The notes under the pieces: model-generated
The model's database searches: none
What the model was told of the DNA's origin: nothing
What the model saw: only the letters and a program-made list of their open reading frames with translations
Assembly (NCBI RefSeq): GCF_000967865.1
Contig: NZ_JXRU01000032.1
Location: 124,001-188,000 of the forward strand
Direction: 5' to 3'
DNA from: Microbacterium sp. SA39
Lineage (GTDB): Bacteria > Actinomycetota > Actinomycetes > Actinomycetales > Microbacteriaceae
Length of the DNA stretch: 64,000 nucleotides
Made by a program: the position numbers and the translations under genes
Shown: positions 25,198-35,215 of the stretch, one piece after another
How positions within the stretch are numbered: the first letter of the stretch is position 1
Layout: each line of letters opens with the position of its first letter

Positions 25198-26513
25198 GCG
25201 GATCGACGCCCGGTGCGGGAGACGTGACCAAGGGCCTCCCTCCGGAGCAGCTCGGCACGCCCACCGGCACCGTCCCTCGCGACTCGTCGGATGTGCCACC
25301 GCCCCCGCGCGGCAACGTCATCCTCAAGGAGATGCTGCGCGGCAGCGCGGTCACCACGATCCTCGCGATCGTGCTGGCGCTGATCGTCGGCGGCATCCTC
25401 ATCGCGTTGACCAACACCGACGTGCAGGAGGCCTCCGGGTACTTCTTCTCACGGCCCACCGACACGATCGCCGCCGCGTGGAACGCGGTCTACAACGGCT
25501 ACGAGGCGCTGATCCGCGGAGCGATCTTCAACGCGCGCGGTGCCGACTTCGCCGCGCAGATCCGTCCGCTCACGAACACCCTCGGTTTCGCCGCCCCGCT
25601 GATCGCGGCGGGCCTGGGTGTCGCTCTCGCGTTCCGGGTCGGCCTGTTCAACATCGGCGCCCGCGGGCAGATGCTCATCGGTGTCGCGGTCGCCGCTCTG
25701 CTGGCGTTCTCGCTGGACCTGCCGCTGTGGCTGCACATCCCCGTCACGCTGATCGCCGGGATCGCCGGTGGTGCGCTCTGGGGCGCCATCGCGGGTCTGA
25801 TCAAGGCCCGCACCGGTGCGCACGAGGTGATCCTCACGATCATGCTCAACTACATCGCCTATTACCTGCTGCTGTGGATGATCCGCACACCGAGTCTGCT
25901 GCAGAAGCCGGGCACGAACCAGGCGCTCGGCTCGGCCACGCCGGAGAGCGCGCAGTTCCCGACTCTGCTCGGACCGCAGTTCCCGCTGCTCGACCTCGGG
26001 TTCGTGATCGTGGTCGTGGCGACGCTGTTCGTCTGGTGGCTCATCGAGCGGTCATCGCTCGGCATGCGGATGCGCGCCGTCGGTGAGAACCCGCACGCGG
26101 CGCGCGCCGCCGGCATCAGCGTGCAGCGCATCTACGTGTACGCGATGCTCTTCGCCGGAGGCCTCGCGGGCCTCGCGGGTATGAACCAGATCCAGGGCGC
26201 CGTCACCACGGGTGTGACCGAGACCATCGACGCAGGCATCGGATTCGACGCGATCACGGTCGCTCTTCTCGGACGCAGCCGCGCCTGGGGCACGTTCGCC
26301 GCCGGCATTCTGTTCGGTGCGCTCAAGGCGGGATCGTTCTCGATGCAGGCGCAGGACATCCCGGTCGACATCGTGCTCGTCGTCCAGTCGCTCGTCGTGC
26401 TGTTCATCGCCGCGCCCCCGCTGCTGCGCGCCGTGTTCTTCCTGCCCAAGACCGACATCGAGAAGGCGGCCAGGCTCAGAGCCAAGGCCGCGAAGAAGGC
26501 GGTGACGGCATGA
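25194..26513 (+). CDS. ABC transporter permease, nucleoside uptake
   Basis: 439 residues, RbsC/YufP-type. A 45-residue polar N-terminus precedes about nine helices; RVGLFNIGARGQMLIGVAVAA is the permease motif contacting the ATPase, and GMRMRAVGENPHAARAAGI is the second conserved cytoplasmic loop. GTG overlaps the ATPase stop (GTGA). Works as a heteromer with the next permease. Confidence 0.92.
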   Translation: MSGSTPGAGDVTKGLPPEQLGTPTGTVPRDSSDVPPPPRGNVILKEMLRGSAVTTILAIVLALIVGGILIALTNTDVQEASGYFFSRPTDTIAAAWNAVYNGYEALIRGAIFNARGADFAAQIRPLTNTLGFAAPLIAAGLGVALAFRVGLFNIGARGQMLIGVAVAALLAFSLDLPLWLHIPVTLIAGIAGGALWGAIAGLIKARTGAHEVILTIMLNYIAYYLLLWMIRTPSLLQKPGTNQALGSATPESAQFPTLLGPQFPLLDLGFVIVVVATLFVWWLIERSSLGMRMRAVGENPHAARAAGISVQRIYVYAMLFAGGLAGLAGMNQIQGAVTTGVTETIDAGIGFDAITVALLGRSRAWGTFAAGILFGALKAGSFSMQAQDIPVDIVLVVQSLVVLFIAAPPLLRAVFFLPKTDIEKAARLRAKAAKKAVTA

Positions 26514-27796
26514 CGAACCTCGTGCAGACCCAGGCCGCCGACGGCACCGTGCAGCTCGCGACCGTGAAGGAGCGGCACCTCAAGGCGCCGATCGTGCTGG
26601 CCGCGGCCACCGTGCTGCTCGTGCTGCTGTTCCTGCTCGTGCCGCGCTCCGGAGTGAGCACCTTCCGGCTCTCCGACCAATCGTCGGCTTTCGCACTGCC
26701 GGACGTCGCCCTGCCCACGGCCACGACGTTCTGGGTCGTGATCGGCCTTCTCGTCGTCCTCACCGCCGTAGCCTTCCTCAGGGCGTGGACCTACCGCCGT
26801 CCGTCGCTGTGGCTGGTCGTCGGGTTCAGCGTGCTGGCCGTGTTCGCCTTCCTCGTGTGGGCCGCCGCCGGCGGCCTCGTCCCGGTGACGAGTCTGCTCT
26901 TCGGGGCGGTCTCGCTGTCGGTGCCGCTGGTGTTCGGCGCTCTGGGCGGTGTCATCGGCGAGCGTGCCGGCGTGGTGAATGTCGCGATCGAGGGACAGCT
27001 TCTCCTGGGCGCGTTCTCCGCCGCACTCCTCTCCAGCATCACGGGAAACCCCTTCGTCGGTCTGTTCGGCGCGATGGTCGGGGGCGTGCTGGTGGCCAGC
27101 GTGCTGGCGGCGTTCGCGATCAAGTACCTCGTCGAGCAGGTCATCGTCGGCGTCGTGCTCAACGTGCTGGTCACGGGGCTCACCGGATTCCTCTACGGCG
27201 CTTTGCTCGCGCCGAACGAGGAGACGCTCAACACTCCCGTACGCTTCCCGCGTGTCGAGATCCCGCTGCTCAGCGACATCCCGATCATCGGACCGGTGCT
27301 GTTCAATCAGACCTTCATCGGGTACCTGATGTTCGTCACCGTCGCCGTCGTCGCCTGGGGCCTCTACCGCACGCGATGGGGACTCCGGCTCCGCGCGGTG
27401 GGCGAGCACCCGCAGGCCGCCGACACCGTGGGCATCAAGGTCAACCCGACCCGGTTCTGGAACGTGCTGCTCGCCGGTGCGATCGCCGGCATGGGTGGCG
27501 CGTACTTCACTCTCGTCTCGGTGCCGCAGTTCGGCAAGGACATGACCGCGGGACTCGGCTTCATCGCCCTCGCGGCGGTCATCTTCGGTCGCTGGGATCC
27601 GATCCGCGCGACTCTGGCGGCCCTGCTGTTCGGCTTCGCGACGAACCTGCAGAACCTGCTCTCGATCCTGAAGACGCCGATCCCCGGCGAGTTCATGCTG
27701 ATGCTGCCGTACCTCGTGACCCTGCTCGCAGTGGCCGGGTTCGCCGGTCAGATCAAGGCGCCCGCCGCCGACGGCAAACCGTACATCAAGTCCTAG
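26510..27796 (+). CDS. ABC transporter permease, nucleoside uptake (second)
   Basis: 428 residues, YufQ-type. Begins inside the first permease stop (ATGA). GERAGVVNVAIEGQLLLGAF is the family signature and GLRLRAVGEHPQAADTVGI the cytoplasmic loop. Two extra N-terminal helices precede the core. Pairs with the preceding permease to form the nucleoside channel. Confidence 0.92.
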   Translation: MTNLVQTQAADGTVQLATVKERHLKAPIVLAAATVLLVLLFLLVPRSGVSTFRLSDQSSAFALPDVALPTATTFWVVIGLLVVLTAVAFLRAWTYRRPSLWLVVGFSVLAVFAFLVWAAAGGLVPVTSLLFGAVSLSVPLVFGALGGVIGERAGVVNVAIEGQLLLGAFSAALLSSITGNPFVGLFGAMVGGVLVASVLAAFAIKYLVEQVIVGVVLNVLVTGLTGFLYGALLAPNEETLNTPVRFPRVEIPLLSDIPIIGPVLFNQTFIGYLMFVTVAVVAWGLYRTRWGLRLRAVGEHPQAADTVGIKVNPTRFWNVLLAGAIAGMGGAYFTLVSVPQFGKDMTAGLGFIALAAVIFGRWDPIRATLAALLFGFATNLQNLLSILKTPIPGEFMLMLPYLVTLLAVAGFAGQIKAPAADGKPYIKS

Positions 27797-27822
27797 ATCC
27801 GTCCGGAAGAGGAAGCACTGCA

Positions 27823-28221
27823 ATGACAGACATCGACTGGGATGAGCTGCGCCAGGTCGCGACGGATGCCATGACCAAGGCGTATGCGCCGTACTCGCGG
27901 TACCGTGTCGGCGCCGCAGCACTCGTGGGCGACGGCCGCATCGTGGCCGGCTGCAACGTCGAGAACGCCTCCTACGGCGTGACGCTGTGCGCCGAGTGCG
28001 CCCTCGTGGGCGATCTGCACATGTCGGGCGGCGGTCAGCTCGTCGCCTTCGTGTGCGTGAACAACGACGGGCAGACGATCATGCCGTGCGGGCGCTGCCG
28101 ACAGCTGCTCTTCGAGCACGCGATGCCCGGCATGCTGCTGGAGACCGTCTCCGGCATCCGCACGATCGACGAGGTGCTGCCCGACGCGTTCGGGCCGCGC
28201 GACCTGGAGGACGCCCGATGA
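27823..28221 (+). CDS. cdd: Cytidine deaminase
   Basis: 132 residues, the small tetrameric type. Zinc ligands are Cys in TLCAECAL (CAE motif with catalytic Glu) and in PCGRCRQ. Substrate residues CNVENASYG are intact. Converts cytidine or deoxycytidine to uridine or deoxyuridine. The ATG follows GAGGAAG; its stop overlaps the deoA start. Located directly behind the transporter, it acts on imported pyrimidines. Confidence 0.96.
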   Translation: MTDIDWDELRQVATDAMTKAYAPYSRYRVGAAALVGDGRIVAGCNVENASYGVTLCAECALVGDLHMSGGGQLVAFVCVNNDGQTIMPCGRCRQLLFEHAMPGMLLETVSGIRTIDEVLPDAFGPRDLEDAR

Positions 28222-29522
28222 CCGGTCATGGCACCATCGAGCCTTTCGACGCGGTGGATGTCATCCGCGCCAAGCGGGACGGCGGCGCCGTTCCCGAGAA
28301 GGCGCTGCGGTGGATGGTCGACGCCTACACGCGCGGCTACGTCTCCGACGCGCAGATGGCCTCGTTCGCGATGGCGATCTTCCAGCGGGGCATGGAGCGC
28401 GACGAGATCCGGGTCCTGACCGACGCGATGATCGCCTCGGGGGAGCGGATGAGCTTCGCCGCCCTCGGCAAGAAGACCGTCGACAAGCACTCGACGGGCG
28501 GGGTCGGCGACAAGATCACCCTGCCGCTCGCGCCGCTGGTCGCCTCGTTCGGCGTGGCGGTCCCGCAGCTGAGCGGTCGCGGTCTCGGTCACACCGGCGG
28601 CACGCTCGACAAGCTCGAGTCGATCCCGGGATGGCGTGCGGCCCTCAGTAACGAGGAGATGTTCGCGCAGATGCAGGGCGACGTGGGCGCGGTCATCTGC
28701 GCCGCCGGCTCCGGGCTAGCCCCCGCCGACAAGAAGCTCTACGCGCTGCGCGACGTGACCGGCACCGTGGAGGCGATCCCGCTGATCGCCTCGAGCATCA
28801 TGTCGAAGAAGATCGCCGAGGGCACCGACGCCCTCGTGCTGGATGTGAAGTTCGGCTCCGGCGCCTTCATGCAGGACATCGATCGTGCGCGCGAACTCGC
28901 GCGCACGATGGTCGCCCTCGGCACCGACTCCGGTGTCGCGACGACCGCGCTGCTGACCGACATGAACGTGCCGCTCGGCTTCGCGATCGGCAACGCCAAT
29001 GAGGTCCGCGAATCCGTGGAGATCCTCGCCGGAGGCGGGCCCGCCGACGTGCGCGAACTGACCATCGCCCTCGCGCAGGAGATGCTGGCGCTCGCGGGCA
29101 AGCCGGATGCCGACGTGGAGGCGGCGCTCGACGACGGCCGTGCCATGGACAGCTGGAAGGCCATGATCCGCGCGCAGGGCGGCGATCCGGATGCGGCATT
29201 GCCGACCGCTCGCGAGACGCACGTCGTCACCGCGCAGACCGACGGCGTCGTCACCCGCATGGACGCCCTGCCGTTCGGCATCGCCGCCTGGCGTCTGGGC
29301 GCGGGCCGCGCGAGGGCCGAGGACCCGGTGATCTTCGAGGCGGGCATCGACCTGCATGCCAAGCCGGGAGATCGTGTTGACGCGGGACAGCCGTTGTTCA
29401 CGCTGTCCGCAGCGGATGCGGCGCGGTTCCCACGCGCGCTCGAGGCGCTCGAGGGCTCGTGGGCGCTCGGCGAACATGCGCCGGAGGCCGGCCCGATCGT
29501 GCGCGAGCGCATCACCGCGTGA
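28218..29522 (+). CDS. deoA: Thymidine phosphorylase
   Basis: 434 residues. Splits thymidine (and often uridine/deoxyuridine) into base and pentose 1-phosphate. The phosphate-binding signature KHSTGGVGDK and the family motif SGRGLGHTGGTLDKLESIPG are intact. The C-terminal lipoyl-like alpha/beta domain carries HAKPGDRVDAGQPLF. Begins within the cdd stop (ATGA), supporting coupled translation. Confidence 0.96.
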   Translation: MTGHGTIEPFDAVDVIRAKRDGGAVPEKALRWMVDAYTRGYVSDAQMASFAMAIFQRGMERDEIRVLTDAMIASGERMSFAALGKKTVDKHSTGGVGDKITLPLAPLVASFGVAVPQLSGRGLGHTGGTLDKLESIPGWRAALSNEEMFAQMQGDVGAVICAAGSGLAPADKKLYALRDVTGTVEAIPLIASSIMSKKIAEGTDALVLDVKFGSGAFMQDIDRARELARTMVALGTDSGVATTALLTDMNVPLGFAIGNANEVRESVEILAGGGPADVRELTIALAQEMLALAGKPDADVEAALDDGRAMDSWKAMIRAQGGDPDAALPTARETHVVTAQTDGVVTRMDALPFGIAAWRLGAGRARAEDPVIFEAGIDLHAKPGDRVDAGQPLFTLSAADAARFPRALEALEGSWALGEHAPEAGPIVRERITA

Positions 29523-29577
29523 CCGCTGTCGCTACCGCTACCCTGAACTGAGCATTTCCGCGACCGAGAGGACCACC

Positions 29578-30693
29578 ATGTCGATCGATGCGAACGGCGA
29601 CGTCACCATCCAGGGGACCTCCCTGCGGAGCCTGCCGAAGGTGTCGCTGCACGACCACCTCGACGGTGCGCTGCGGCCCGCGACGATCATCGAGCTGGCG
29701 GATGCCGCAGAGGTCGACGTACCGGAGACCGATGCAGCGGCTCTCGGCTCGTGGTTCACGAAGCAGAGCGATTCGGGCTCGCTGGTCGAGTACCTGAAGA
29801 CCTTCGACCTCACCACCGCGGTGATGCAGACCAAGGAGGGGCTCACCCGCGTGGCGCGCGAGTTCGTCGAGGACCTGGCTGCGGACGGCGTGATCTACGG
29901 CGAGGTTCGCTGGGCTCCGGAACAGCACCTGAGCCGCGGACTCACGCTGGAGGAGACCGTCGAAGCCGTGCAGCAGGGCATCGAGGAGGGCGAGGACGCC
30001 GCGGACCGTGACGGGCGCAGCATCCGGGTGGGGCAGCTGATCACCGCGATGCGGCACACGGACCGGTCGTTGGAGATCGCGGAGCTCGCGGTCGACTTCC
30101 GCGGTCGCGGAGCCGTAGGCTTCGACATCGCCGGTCCCGAGGACGGATTCCCGGCGTCGAACCACCGCAAGGCGTTCGACTTCCTCGCCGAGAACTTCTT
30201 CCCGGTCACCGTGCATGCCGGTGAGGCGGCCGGTCCCGCATCGATCCGCTCCGCGCTGCTCGACGGTCGAGCGCTGCGACTCGGCCATGGCGTTCGCATC
30301 GCCGAGGACCTGCAGGTCATCACGCAGGAGGGCGATGAGGTGCAGGTGCAGTTCGGCGAGCTGGCGCGGTGGGTGCGCGATCGCGAGATCCCGCTGGAGC
30401 TCTCGCCGTCGTCGAACCTGCAGACCGGAGCGGTCGCGGCCTGGGGCACCGCGCTCGTCGACCACCCGTTCGACCTGCTGTATCAGCTCGGTTTCGCAGT
30501 GACGGTGAACGTCGACAACCGCACGATGAGCGCGACCTCGCTCACCCGCGAGCTGGCGCTGCTCGTCGAGGCGTTCGAGTACGATCTCGACGACCTCGAG
30601 ACCTTCCAGTTCAACGCGGCGGCCGCGGCCTTCCTCCCTGTCGAGGAGCGCGAAGAACTCGTCGAGATGATCGCCGACGGCTTCGACGTCTGA
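29578..30693 (+). CDS. add: Adenosine deaminase
   Basis: 371 residues. Converts adenosine/deoxyadenosine to inosine forms. Zinc ligands appear in LHDHLDGALRP, catalytic Glu in VHAGEAAGP, and further conserved elements are LGHGVRIAED and SPSSNLQTG. The usual DDP is replaced by VDNRTMS, a variant often seen in actinobacterial Add. Preceded by GAGAGGA and a TACCCT hexamer near 29540, so it may have its own promoter beside readthrough from deoA 55 bp upstream. Confidence 0.93.
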   Translation: MSIDANGDVTIQGTSLRSLPKVSLHDHLDGALRPATIIELADAAEVDVPETDAAALGSWFTKQSDSGSLVEYLKTFDLTTAVMQTKEGLTRVAREFVEDLAADGVIYGEVRWAPEQHLSRGLTLEETVEAVQQGIEEGEDAADRDGRSIRVGQLITAMRHTDRSLEIAELAVDFRGRGAVGFDIAGPEDGFPASNHRKAFDFLAENFFPVTVHAGEAAGPASIRSALLDGRALRLGHGVRIAEDLQVITQEGDEVQVQFGELARWVRDREIPLELSPSSNLQTGAVAAWGTALVDHPFDLLYQLGFAVTVNVDNRTMSATSLTRELALLVEAFEYDLDDLETFQFNAAAAAFLPVEEREELVEMIADGFDV

Positions 30694-30698
30694 CGCCG

Positions 30699-31829
30699 GT
30701 GTCCGGGGGGAACCGACGTCGGGCGAGCATGGTCGTCATCATCGTGAGTGCTGTCGTCGTCGTGTCGGGCGGGGGAGCGCTCGCTGTGCTCGCCGGGATG
30801 AACGCGGCGTCCGCCGGCGCGGGTCCGCAGTCGACGGCGACCTCGTCGTCGACGCCAGCACCTTCGCCTGAGCCGACCCCGCTGACGCCGGCGGAACAGC
30901 TCCTGGCGGACGCCAACAATCCCCTCGCGTGCGCCGTGAGCTTCGCCGGTGACGGGATCGCCGAGGTTCCGATGCTGCAGTGGCAGAACGGACTGTACGT
31001 GGCACTGCCGATCCCGGCGAAGGAGGGTTTCGTCTTCGCCGGCTGGTATCCCTCGGCCGACGACGCTGCGGCGTTCACGTCTGCATCACGTATCAACGGC
31101 GCCGATCCGGTCAGCTGCACGGACCAGCAGATCGAGCTGCATGGAGCGTGGAAGACGCCGGAGGAGAACCTCGCGGAGCACACGCAGGTCCCGATCCTGA
31201 TGTACCACCAGTTCACGGCGAACCCGGACGGCGAGTCCGGGTGGTTGCGTGGGAACTACGCGTATACCGGTGACTTCGATGCCCAGATGAACCACATCGC
31301 CACGACGGGCTTCTACCTGCCCACCTGGGATGAACTGAGCGCCTTCATCGACGGGCGGCTTCATCTGCCGGCGCGCTCGGTGATCATCACGGACGACGAC
31401 GCGGATCAGACCTGGTTCGATCTCGCCGTCCCCGTGATCGAGAGGCATCACCTGCTGTCGACGTCGTTCATGGTCACCGCCTACCGGTCGGATCCTCCGC
31501 CGTCGATCTATGTGCTCCGTCGGTCGCACACCCACGACATGCATCAGGCCGGCGCGAACGGCAAGGGACGCATCGTCAACTGGAGTGTCGAAGAGATCGC
31601 CGCCGACCTCAATGCGTCCGGCGACACGCTCGGCGTCCGCGAGGTCATCGCCTACCCGTTCGGCCATTACAACGACACGGCGAAGCAGGGCGTGCTGCAG
31701 GCCGGTTTCCAGATGGCGCGCACCATCGAACCGGGCTACGTCGGGATCGGCACCGACAAGCTGGCACTCCCGGTGGTCCGCATCGACTACGGGATGGGTC
31801 TGGAGTCGCTGATCAAGCGCATCGGCTGA
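30699..31829 (+). CDS. Membrane-anchored polysaccharide deacetylase-like protein
   Basis: About 376 residues. An N-terminal signal-anchor helix (about 10-34) leads into a Ser/Thr/Pro linker. Residues about 105-150 resemble an InlB B-repeat (GFVFAGWYPS). The NodB domain has ILMYHQF, metal/catalytic Asp232-Asp233 in ITDDDAD and His277 in SHTHDMH, then IAYPFGHYND. It likely removes acyl groups from a cell-wall or exported glycan. GTG 30699 lacks a good ribosome site and ATG 30729 would shorten the basic N-terminus only. Confidence 0.78.
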   Translation: MSGGNRRRASMVVIIVSAVVVVSGGGALAVLAGMNAASAGAGPQSTATSSSTPAPSPEPTPLTPAEQLLADANNPLACAVSFAGDGIAEVPMLQWQNGLYVALPIPAKEGFVFAGWYPSADDAAAFTSASRINGADPVSCTDQQIELHGAWKTPEENLAEHTQVPILMYHQFTANPDGESGWLRGNYAYTGDFDAQMNHIATTGFYLPTWDELSAFIDGRLHLPARSVIITDDDADQTWFDLAVPVIERHHLLSTSFMVTAYRSDPPPSIYVLRRSHTHDMHQAGANGKGRIVNWSVEEIAADLNASGDTLGVREVIAYPFGHYNDTAKQGVLQAGFQMARTIEPGYVGIGTDKLALPVVRIDYGMGLESLIKRIG

Positions 31830-31848
31830 CGGTGCTCGGCACCCGCCG

Positions 31849-32595
31849 TCACCGGGGGAGGTTCTCGAGGAACGCGCCCACGCGGTCCGTCACTTCGGCG
31901 TGCATCTTCTCGGACGAGATCGTGGGCGTGCCGTCACCGGCCTGCGGCCCGTAGTCGCCGAAGGAGGCGTGTGAGGCGCCATCGATCTCGATCATCTCGG
32001 CGTCGGTGGGGAGCTGGTCACGCACGTCGTCGATCTTCTCGGGGGTGGAGAGCCCGTCCGCGCTGCCGGCCAGGCTCAGCACCGGCAGATCGGTCGCCGA
32101 GAGGTCGGTCGCGCAGTAGGAGCCGAACAGCACGAGCGCATCGGCATCCGCCGCGAGCTGGCACGCGCGCACCCCGCCGAGCGAATGCCCGCCGACGCTC
32201 CACTCGTCGATGTCGGGTGCCGCCGAGGTGAACGAGTCGAGCCCGCGCGGATCGAAGAAGGCCAGGTTCAGCCAGGGCCGGGTGATCACGACCGTGATGC
32301 CTTCCTCGGCCAGGCCCTGCAGGATCGCGGCGTATCCCCAGGGGTCGACCTTCGCGCCGGGGACGAACACCAGCCCGAGGTCGGACTCGCCGTCGGCGGG
32401 CGCGAGCACGATCCCTTGCGCGGCATCCTCGACCGTGATCTCCGGGTTCTCCCGCACGCTCGCCAGCGGTTCCGGCTCGGCGGCCATCACTCCGATCTGA
32501 CTCCACGCGATGATGCCACCGGCACCGAGTACCAGCACGATCACGAGGCCCCAGAGGACACCCTTCAGAACCCGACGCCCACGCTTCTTCCGCAC
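31849..32595 (-). CDS. Membrane-anchored alpha/beta hydrolase
   Basis: 248 residues. A basic N-terminus and one helix (about 10-32) anchor an extracytosolic hydrolase domain. Nucleophile Ser is in GGHSLGG; Asp likely in LAGSADGLS and His in GASHASFGDYG. Fits the Abhydrolase_5/dienelactone-like group. Substrate unknown. GTG start with TAGCGT at 6 nt; convergent with the deacetylase. Confidence 0.82.
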   Translation of the reverse strand: MRKKRGRRVLKGVLWGLVIVLVLGAGGIIAWSQIGVMAAEPEPLASVRENPEITVEDAAQGIVLAPADGESDLGLVFVPGAKVDPWGYAAILQGLAEEGITVVITRPWLNLAFFDPRGLDSFTSAAPDIDEWSVGGHSLGGVRACQLAADADALVLFGSYCATDLSATDLPVLSLAGSADGLSTPEKIDDVRDQLPTDAEMIEIDGASHASFGDYGPQAGDGTPTISSEKMHAEVTDRVGAFLENLPR

Positions 32596-32601
32596 CTCTC
32601 A

Positions 32602-32607
32602 ACGCTA
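32602..32607 (-). promoter_or_regulatory. -10 hexamer TAGCGT, leaderless position
   Basis: Ends 6 nt before the GTG at 32595. Confidence 0.55.
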
Positions 32608-32640
32608 CTCCGGAGTCGGAGCCGCACCGGCCGCGGCGAG

Positions 32641-33936
32641 CTATGGGTGGGTCGCCTCGAGCGCGGTCTTCTCGCGCCGGACCGCGCCGCGATAGGCGTC
32701 CTTGTTCACGTAGTAGGCCATGCGGTCGAGTCCGAGGTAGTGGTACCCGCCGGTCAGGTCGGGCCAGGGGGCACCGGTGACCCGGGCACGGAACCGGGCT
32801 GCACGCGAGGTGTCGTGCTCGACCGCGTCGAGGTACGAGGCCAGGAGGTCCGCCTGCTCGTAGCGGCCCTGCCACCCGATGCCCGATGCCTCGATCATGC
32901 CCATCACGTACAGGCCGTTGAAGGATGCGGGGAAGAGGTTGAGGAACAGGCGGGGCGCGGCGCCGCGCCAGTGCAGGTGCTCGCGGTCGACGAACGGGTA
33001 GTCGAGCGTGTACCCGGTCGCCAGCATCACCAGGTCATAGTCAGCTGCGCTGCCGTCGCGGAAGTGCACTGTCTCGCCGTCGAATCGCTCGACGTCGGGC
33101 AGGATCCGCAGGTCACCCTGACCCAGATGGTTCAGGATCATGGTGTTCACGATCGGGTGGGACTCGTAGATGCGGTAGTCGGGCTTCGGGAACCCGAAGT
33201 GCACAGGGTCGCCCGTGAACGCCCGCAGCACCCGGCTGTCGAGCGCCTGCTTGATCCGCGCCGGCAAGGGACGACCCTGGTTCAAGGTGTCGCTGGGCCG
33301 GCCGAACAGGTAGCGCGGCACGAAGTAGTATCCGCGCCGCACGCTCATGTCGACGGATGCCGCGTGGTGCACGGCATCCACCGCGATATCGCAGCCGGAA
33401 TTGCCCGCCCCGATCAGCAGCACCCGCTTTCCGGCTAGCTGCTGCGGGGACTTGTAGGCGCTCGTGTGCAGCAGCTCGCCCGTGAAATGACCCGGTAACA
33501 TCGGGAGGTTCGGCGCGGAGAGCGTGCCGTTCGCGAGCACCACGCCCGCGTACCTGTGCGTCTGCTCGCCGTCGGGCCCGATGCTGGTCAGGTCCCAGCC
33601 GTCGTCGCGCGGCTCGAGCCGGGTCACCCGTGTCTCGAAGCGGAACTTCCCGGTGAGGTCGAAGTGGTCGGCGTACTCCTGGAAGTACTCTCGCAGCACG
33701 CGGTGGCCGGGATAGTCGACGCGCGAACGCATCGGGAACTCGGTGAACTCCGTGGTCGTGCGCGACGAGATGAGGTGCGCCGATTCGTACATCGTGCTGC
33801 GCGGGTTCGTGATGTCCCAGAGGCCGCCGACGCGGTGCGACGCCTCGTAGCCGTCGACCGGGATGCCGCGTTTCTGCAGAGCGCGCGCCGTGGCCAGGCC
33901 CGACGGACCTGCCCCGATCACCGCGTATCTGCTCAT
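32641..33936 (-). CDS. Flavin-containing monooxygenase
   Basis: 431 residues, FMO-like. FAD-binding GAGPSGLATARAL at the N-terminus, the FMO-type region PMRSRVDYPGH and NADP-binding IGAGNSGCDIAVD in the middle, and LATGYTLDYPFV near the end. It would oxygenate N- or S-containing or carbonyl substrates with NADPH and O2. GGGAG ribosome site before the ATG. Its neighbours give no clue to the substrate. Confidence 0.88.
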   Translation of the reverse strand: MSRYAVIGAGPSGLATARALQKRGIPVDGYEASHRVGGLWDITNPRSTMYESAHLISSRTTTEFTEFPMRSRVDYPGHRVLREYFQEYADHFDLTGKFRFETRVTRLEPRDDGWDLTSIGPDGEQTHRYAGVVLANGTLSAPNLPMLPGHFTGELLHTSAYKSPQQLAGKRVLLIGAGNSGCDIAVDAVHHAASVDMSVRRGYYFVPRYLFGRPSDTLNQGRPLPARIKQALDSRVLRAFTGDPVHFGFPKPDYRIYESHPIVNTMILNHLGQGDLRILPDVERFDGETVHFRDGSAADYDLVMLATGYTLDYPFVDREHLHWRGAAPRLFLNLFPASFNGLYVMGMIEASGIGWQGRYEQADLLASYLDAVEHDTSRAARFRARVTGAPWPDLTGGYHYLGLDRMAYYVNKDAYRGAVRREKTALEATHP

Positions 33937-34040
33937 GCTGCTCCCTGCACGTCGTCGTGCGTGAAATCCGGTGCTCGCGAAATCGCCCCCGACCTCCCGA
34001 TCGTAACGGGTGGGCGAGGACGATCACGGAGCAGAGCGGG

Positions 34041-35198
34041 TCATGCCTCGCGAACGGCCTCCTGACGCGCTGCGACGGCTTCCTGCACGGACGGGAACAG
34101 CGGATGCTCGGGGTCGAGGCCCGTGACGAGCTCGGTGAGGTCGCGGGCGTCCTCCGAGCGCAGCAGGCGCTGGAGTTCCAGAGACTGCTCGTCCTCGGCG
34201 TCATCGAACTCCAGCGCCGCCGCGACCGCGGCGACCAGAGCATCCGAAAGCAGGCCGCGCTCGGCGGCCATCGCAGCGGGGCCGATGAAGCGTTCGTTCC
34301 GCGAGATCTTCCGCATCGGCTGACGACCGACGCGCTGGACGGTGTCGACCAGCTCCGGGTTGCGGAACCGCTCGAGGATCGTCGCCCGATACGCGGCGAG
34401 ATCGTCCGGATCCAGGCCGTGCTCGGCCACCAGGACCGCCGATGTCTCCTCCAGCGCCGCCGAGACGCGCGCGGCGATCTCGGGGTCGGCGAGCGCGTCG
34501 GAGATGCGCTCGATCCCGGCATGAGCGCCGAAGTACGCCGTCGCCGCGTGCCCGGTGTTCACCGTGAACAGCTTGCGCTCGATGAACGGAGCGAGGTCGT
34601 CGACGAAGTGCGCTCCGGGGATGCGCGGCAGCTCGCCCCCGAAGGGCACCGACTCGATCGCCCACTCGAAGTACGGTTCCACCGTGACGTCCACGCCGCC
34701 GCCGGCGGGCTGCGCCGGAACGATGCGGTCGACAGCGGTGTTCGCGAACACGGCGCGAGACATCAGCGCTCCGGCATCCGCTCCTGCCGCCGACTCGATC
34801 TCGGTGCGGAGCAGGTCGGTCGCACCGATCGCGTTCTCGCAGGCCATCACCTGCAGGGGCGAGGCGTCCGGAGAGCGCCGGGCGAGGCCTGCGACGATCG
34901 CCGGAGCGACGAACCGCAGCACGGTCGGACCCACGGCGGTCGTGACGACATCGGCCGTCGCGATCTCCCGCGTGAGCGCATCCGGGTCGGTGCGGCTGTT
35001 GACCGCACGGAACCCGGTGACGACGTGATCCACGCCGCCGGGCCCCGCCTCGTGCACGGTGTACTCGTCGACCGCGTTGATGGCGTCGACGAGGGCGTCG
35101 GCGACATCGGAGAACACGACCTCGTACCCGCCCTCGTGCAGCAGCAGGCCGACGAAGCCGCGCCCGATGTTGCCGGCGCCGAAGTGGACAGCTTTCAT
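34041..35198 (-). CDS. mtlD: Mannitol-1-phosphate 5-dehydrogenase
   Basis: 385 residues. Oxidises mannitol 1-phosphate to fructose 6-phosphate with NAD. The N-terminal [17 protein letters not shown] is the family hallmark, followed by [24 protein letters not shown] and [12 protein letters not shown] 35198 is chosen on homology; ATG 35216, which overlaps the mtlF stop, would add six residues. Last gene of the mannitol operon. Confidence 0.95.
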   Translation of the reverse strand: MKAVHFGAGNIGRGFVGLLLHEGGYEVVFSDVADALVDAINAVDEYTVHEAGPGGVDHVVTGFRAVNSRTDPDALTREIATADVVTTAVGPTVLRFVAPAIVAGLARRSPDASPLQVMACENAIGATDLLRTEIESAAGADAGALMSRAVFANTAVDRIVPAQPAGGGVDVTVEPYFEWAIESVPFGGELPRIPGAHFVDDLAPFIERKLFTVNTGHAATAYFGAHAGIERISDALADPEIAARVSAALEETSAVLVAEHGLDPDDLAAYRATILERFRNPELVDTVQRVGRQPMRKISRNERFIGPAAMAAERGLLSDALVAAVAAALEFDDAEDEQSLELQRLLRSEDARDLTELVTGLDPEHPLFPSVQEAVAARQEAVREA

Positions 35199-35215
35199 CC
35201 CCGGTTCACCGACCA

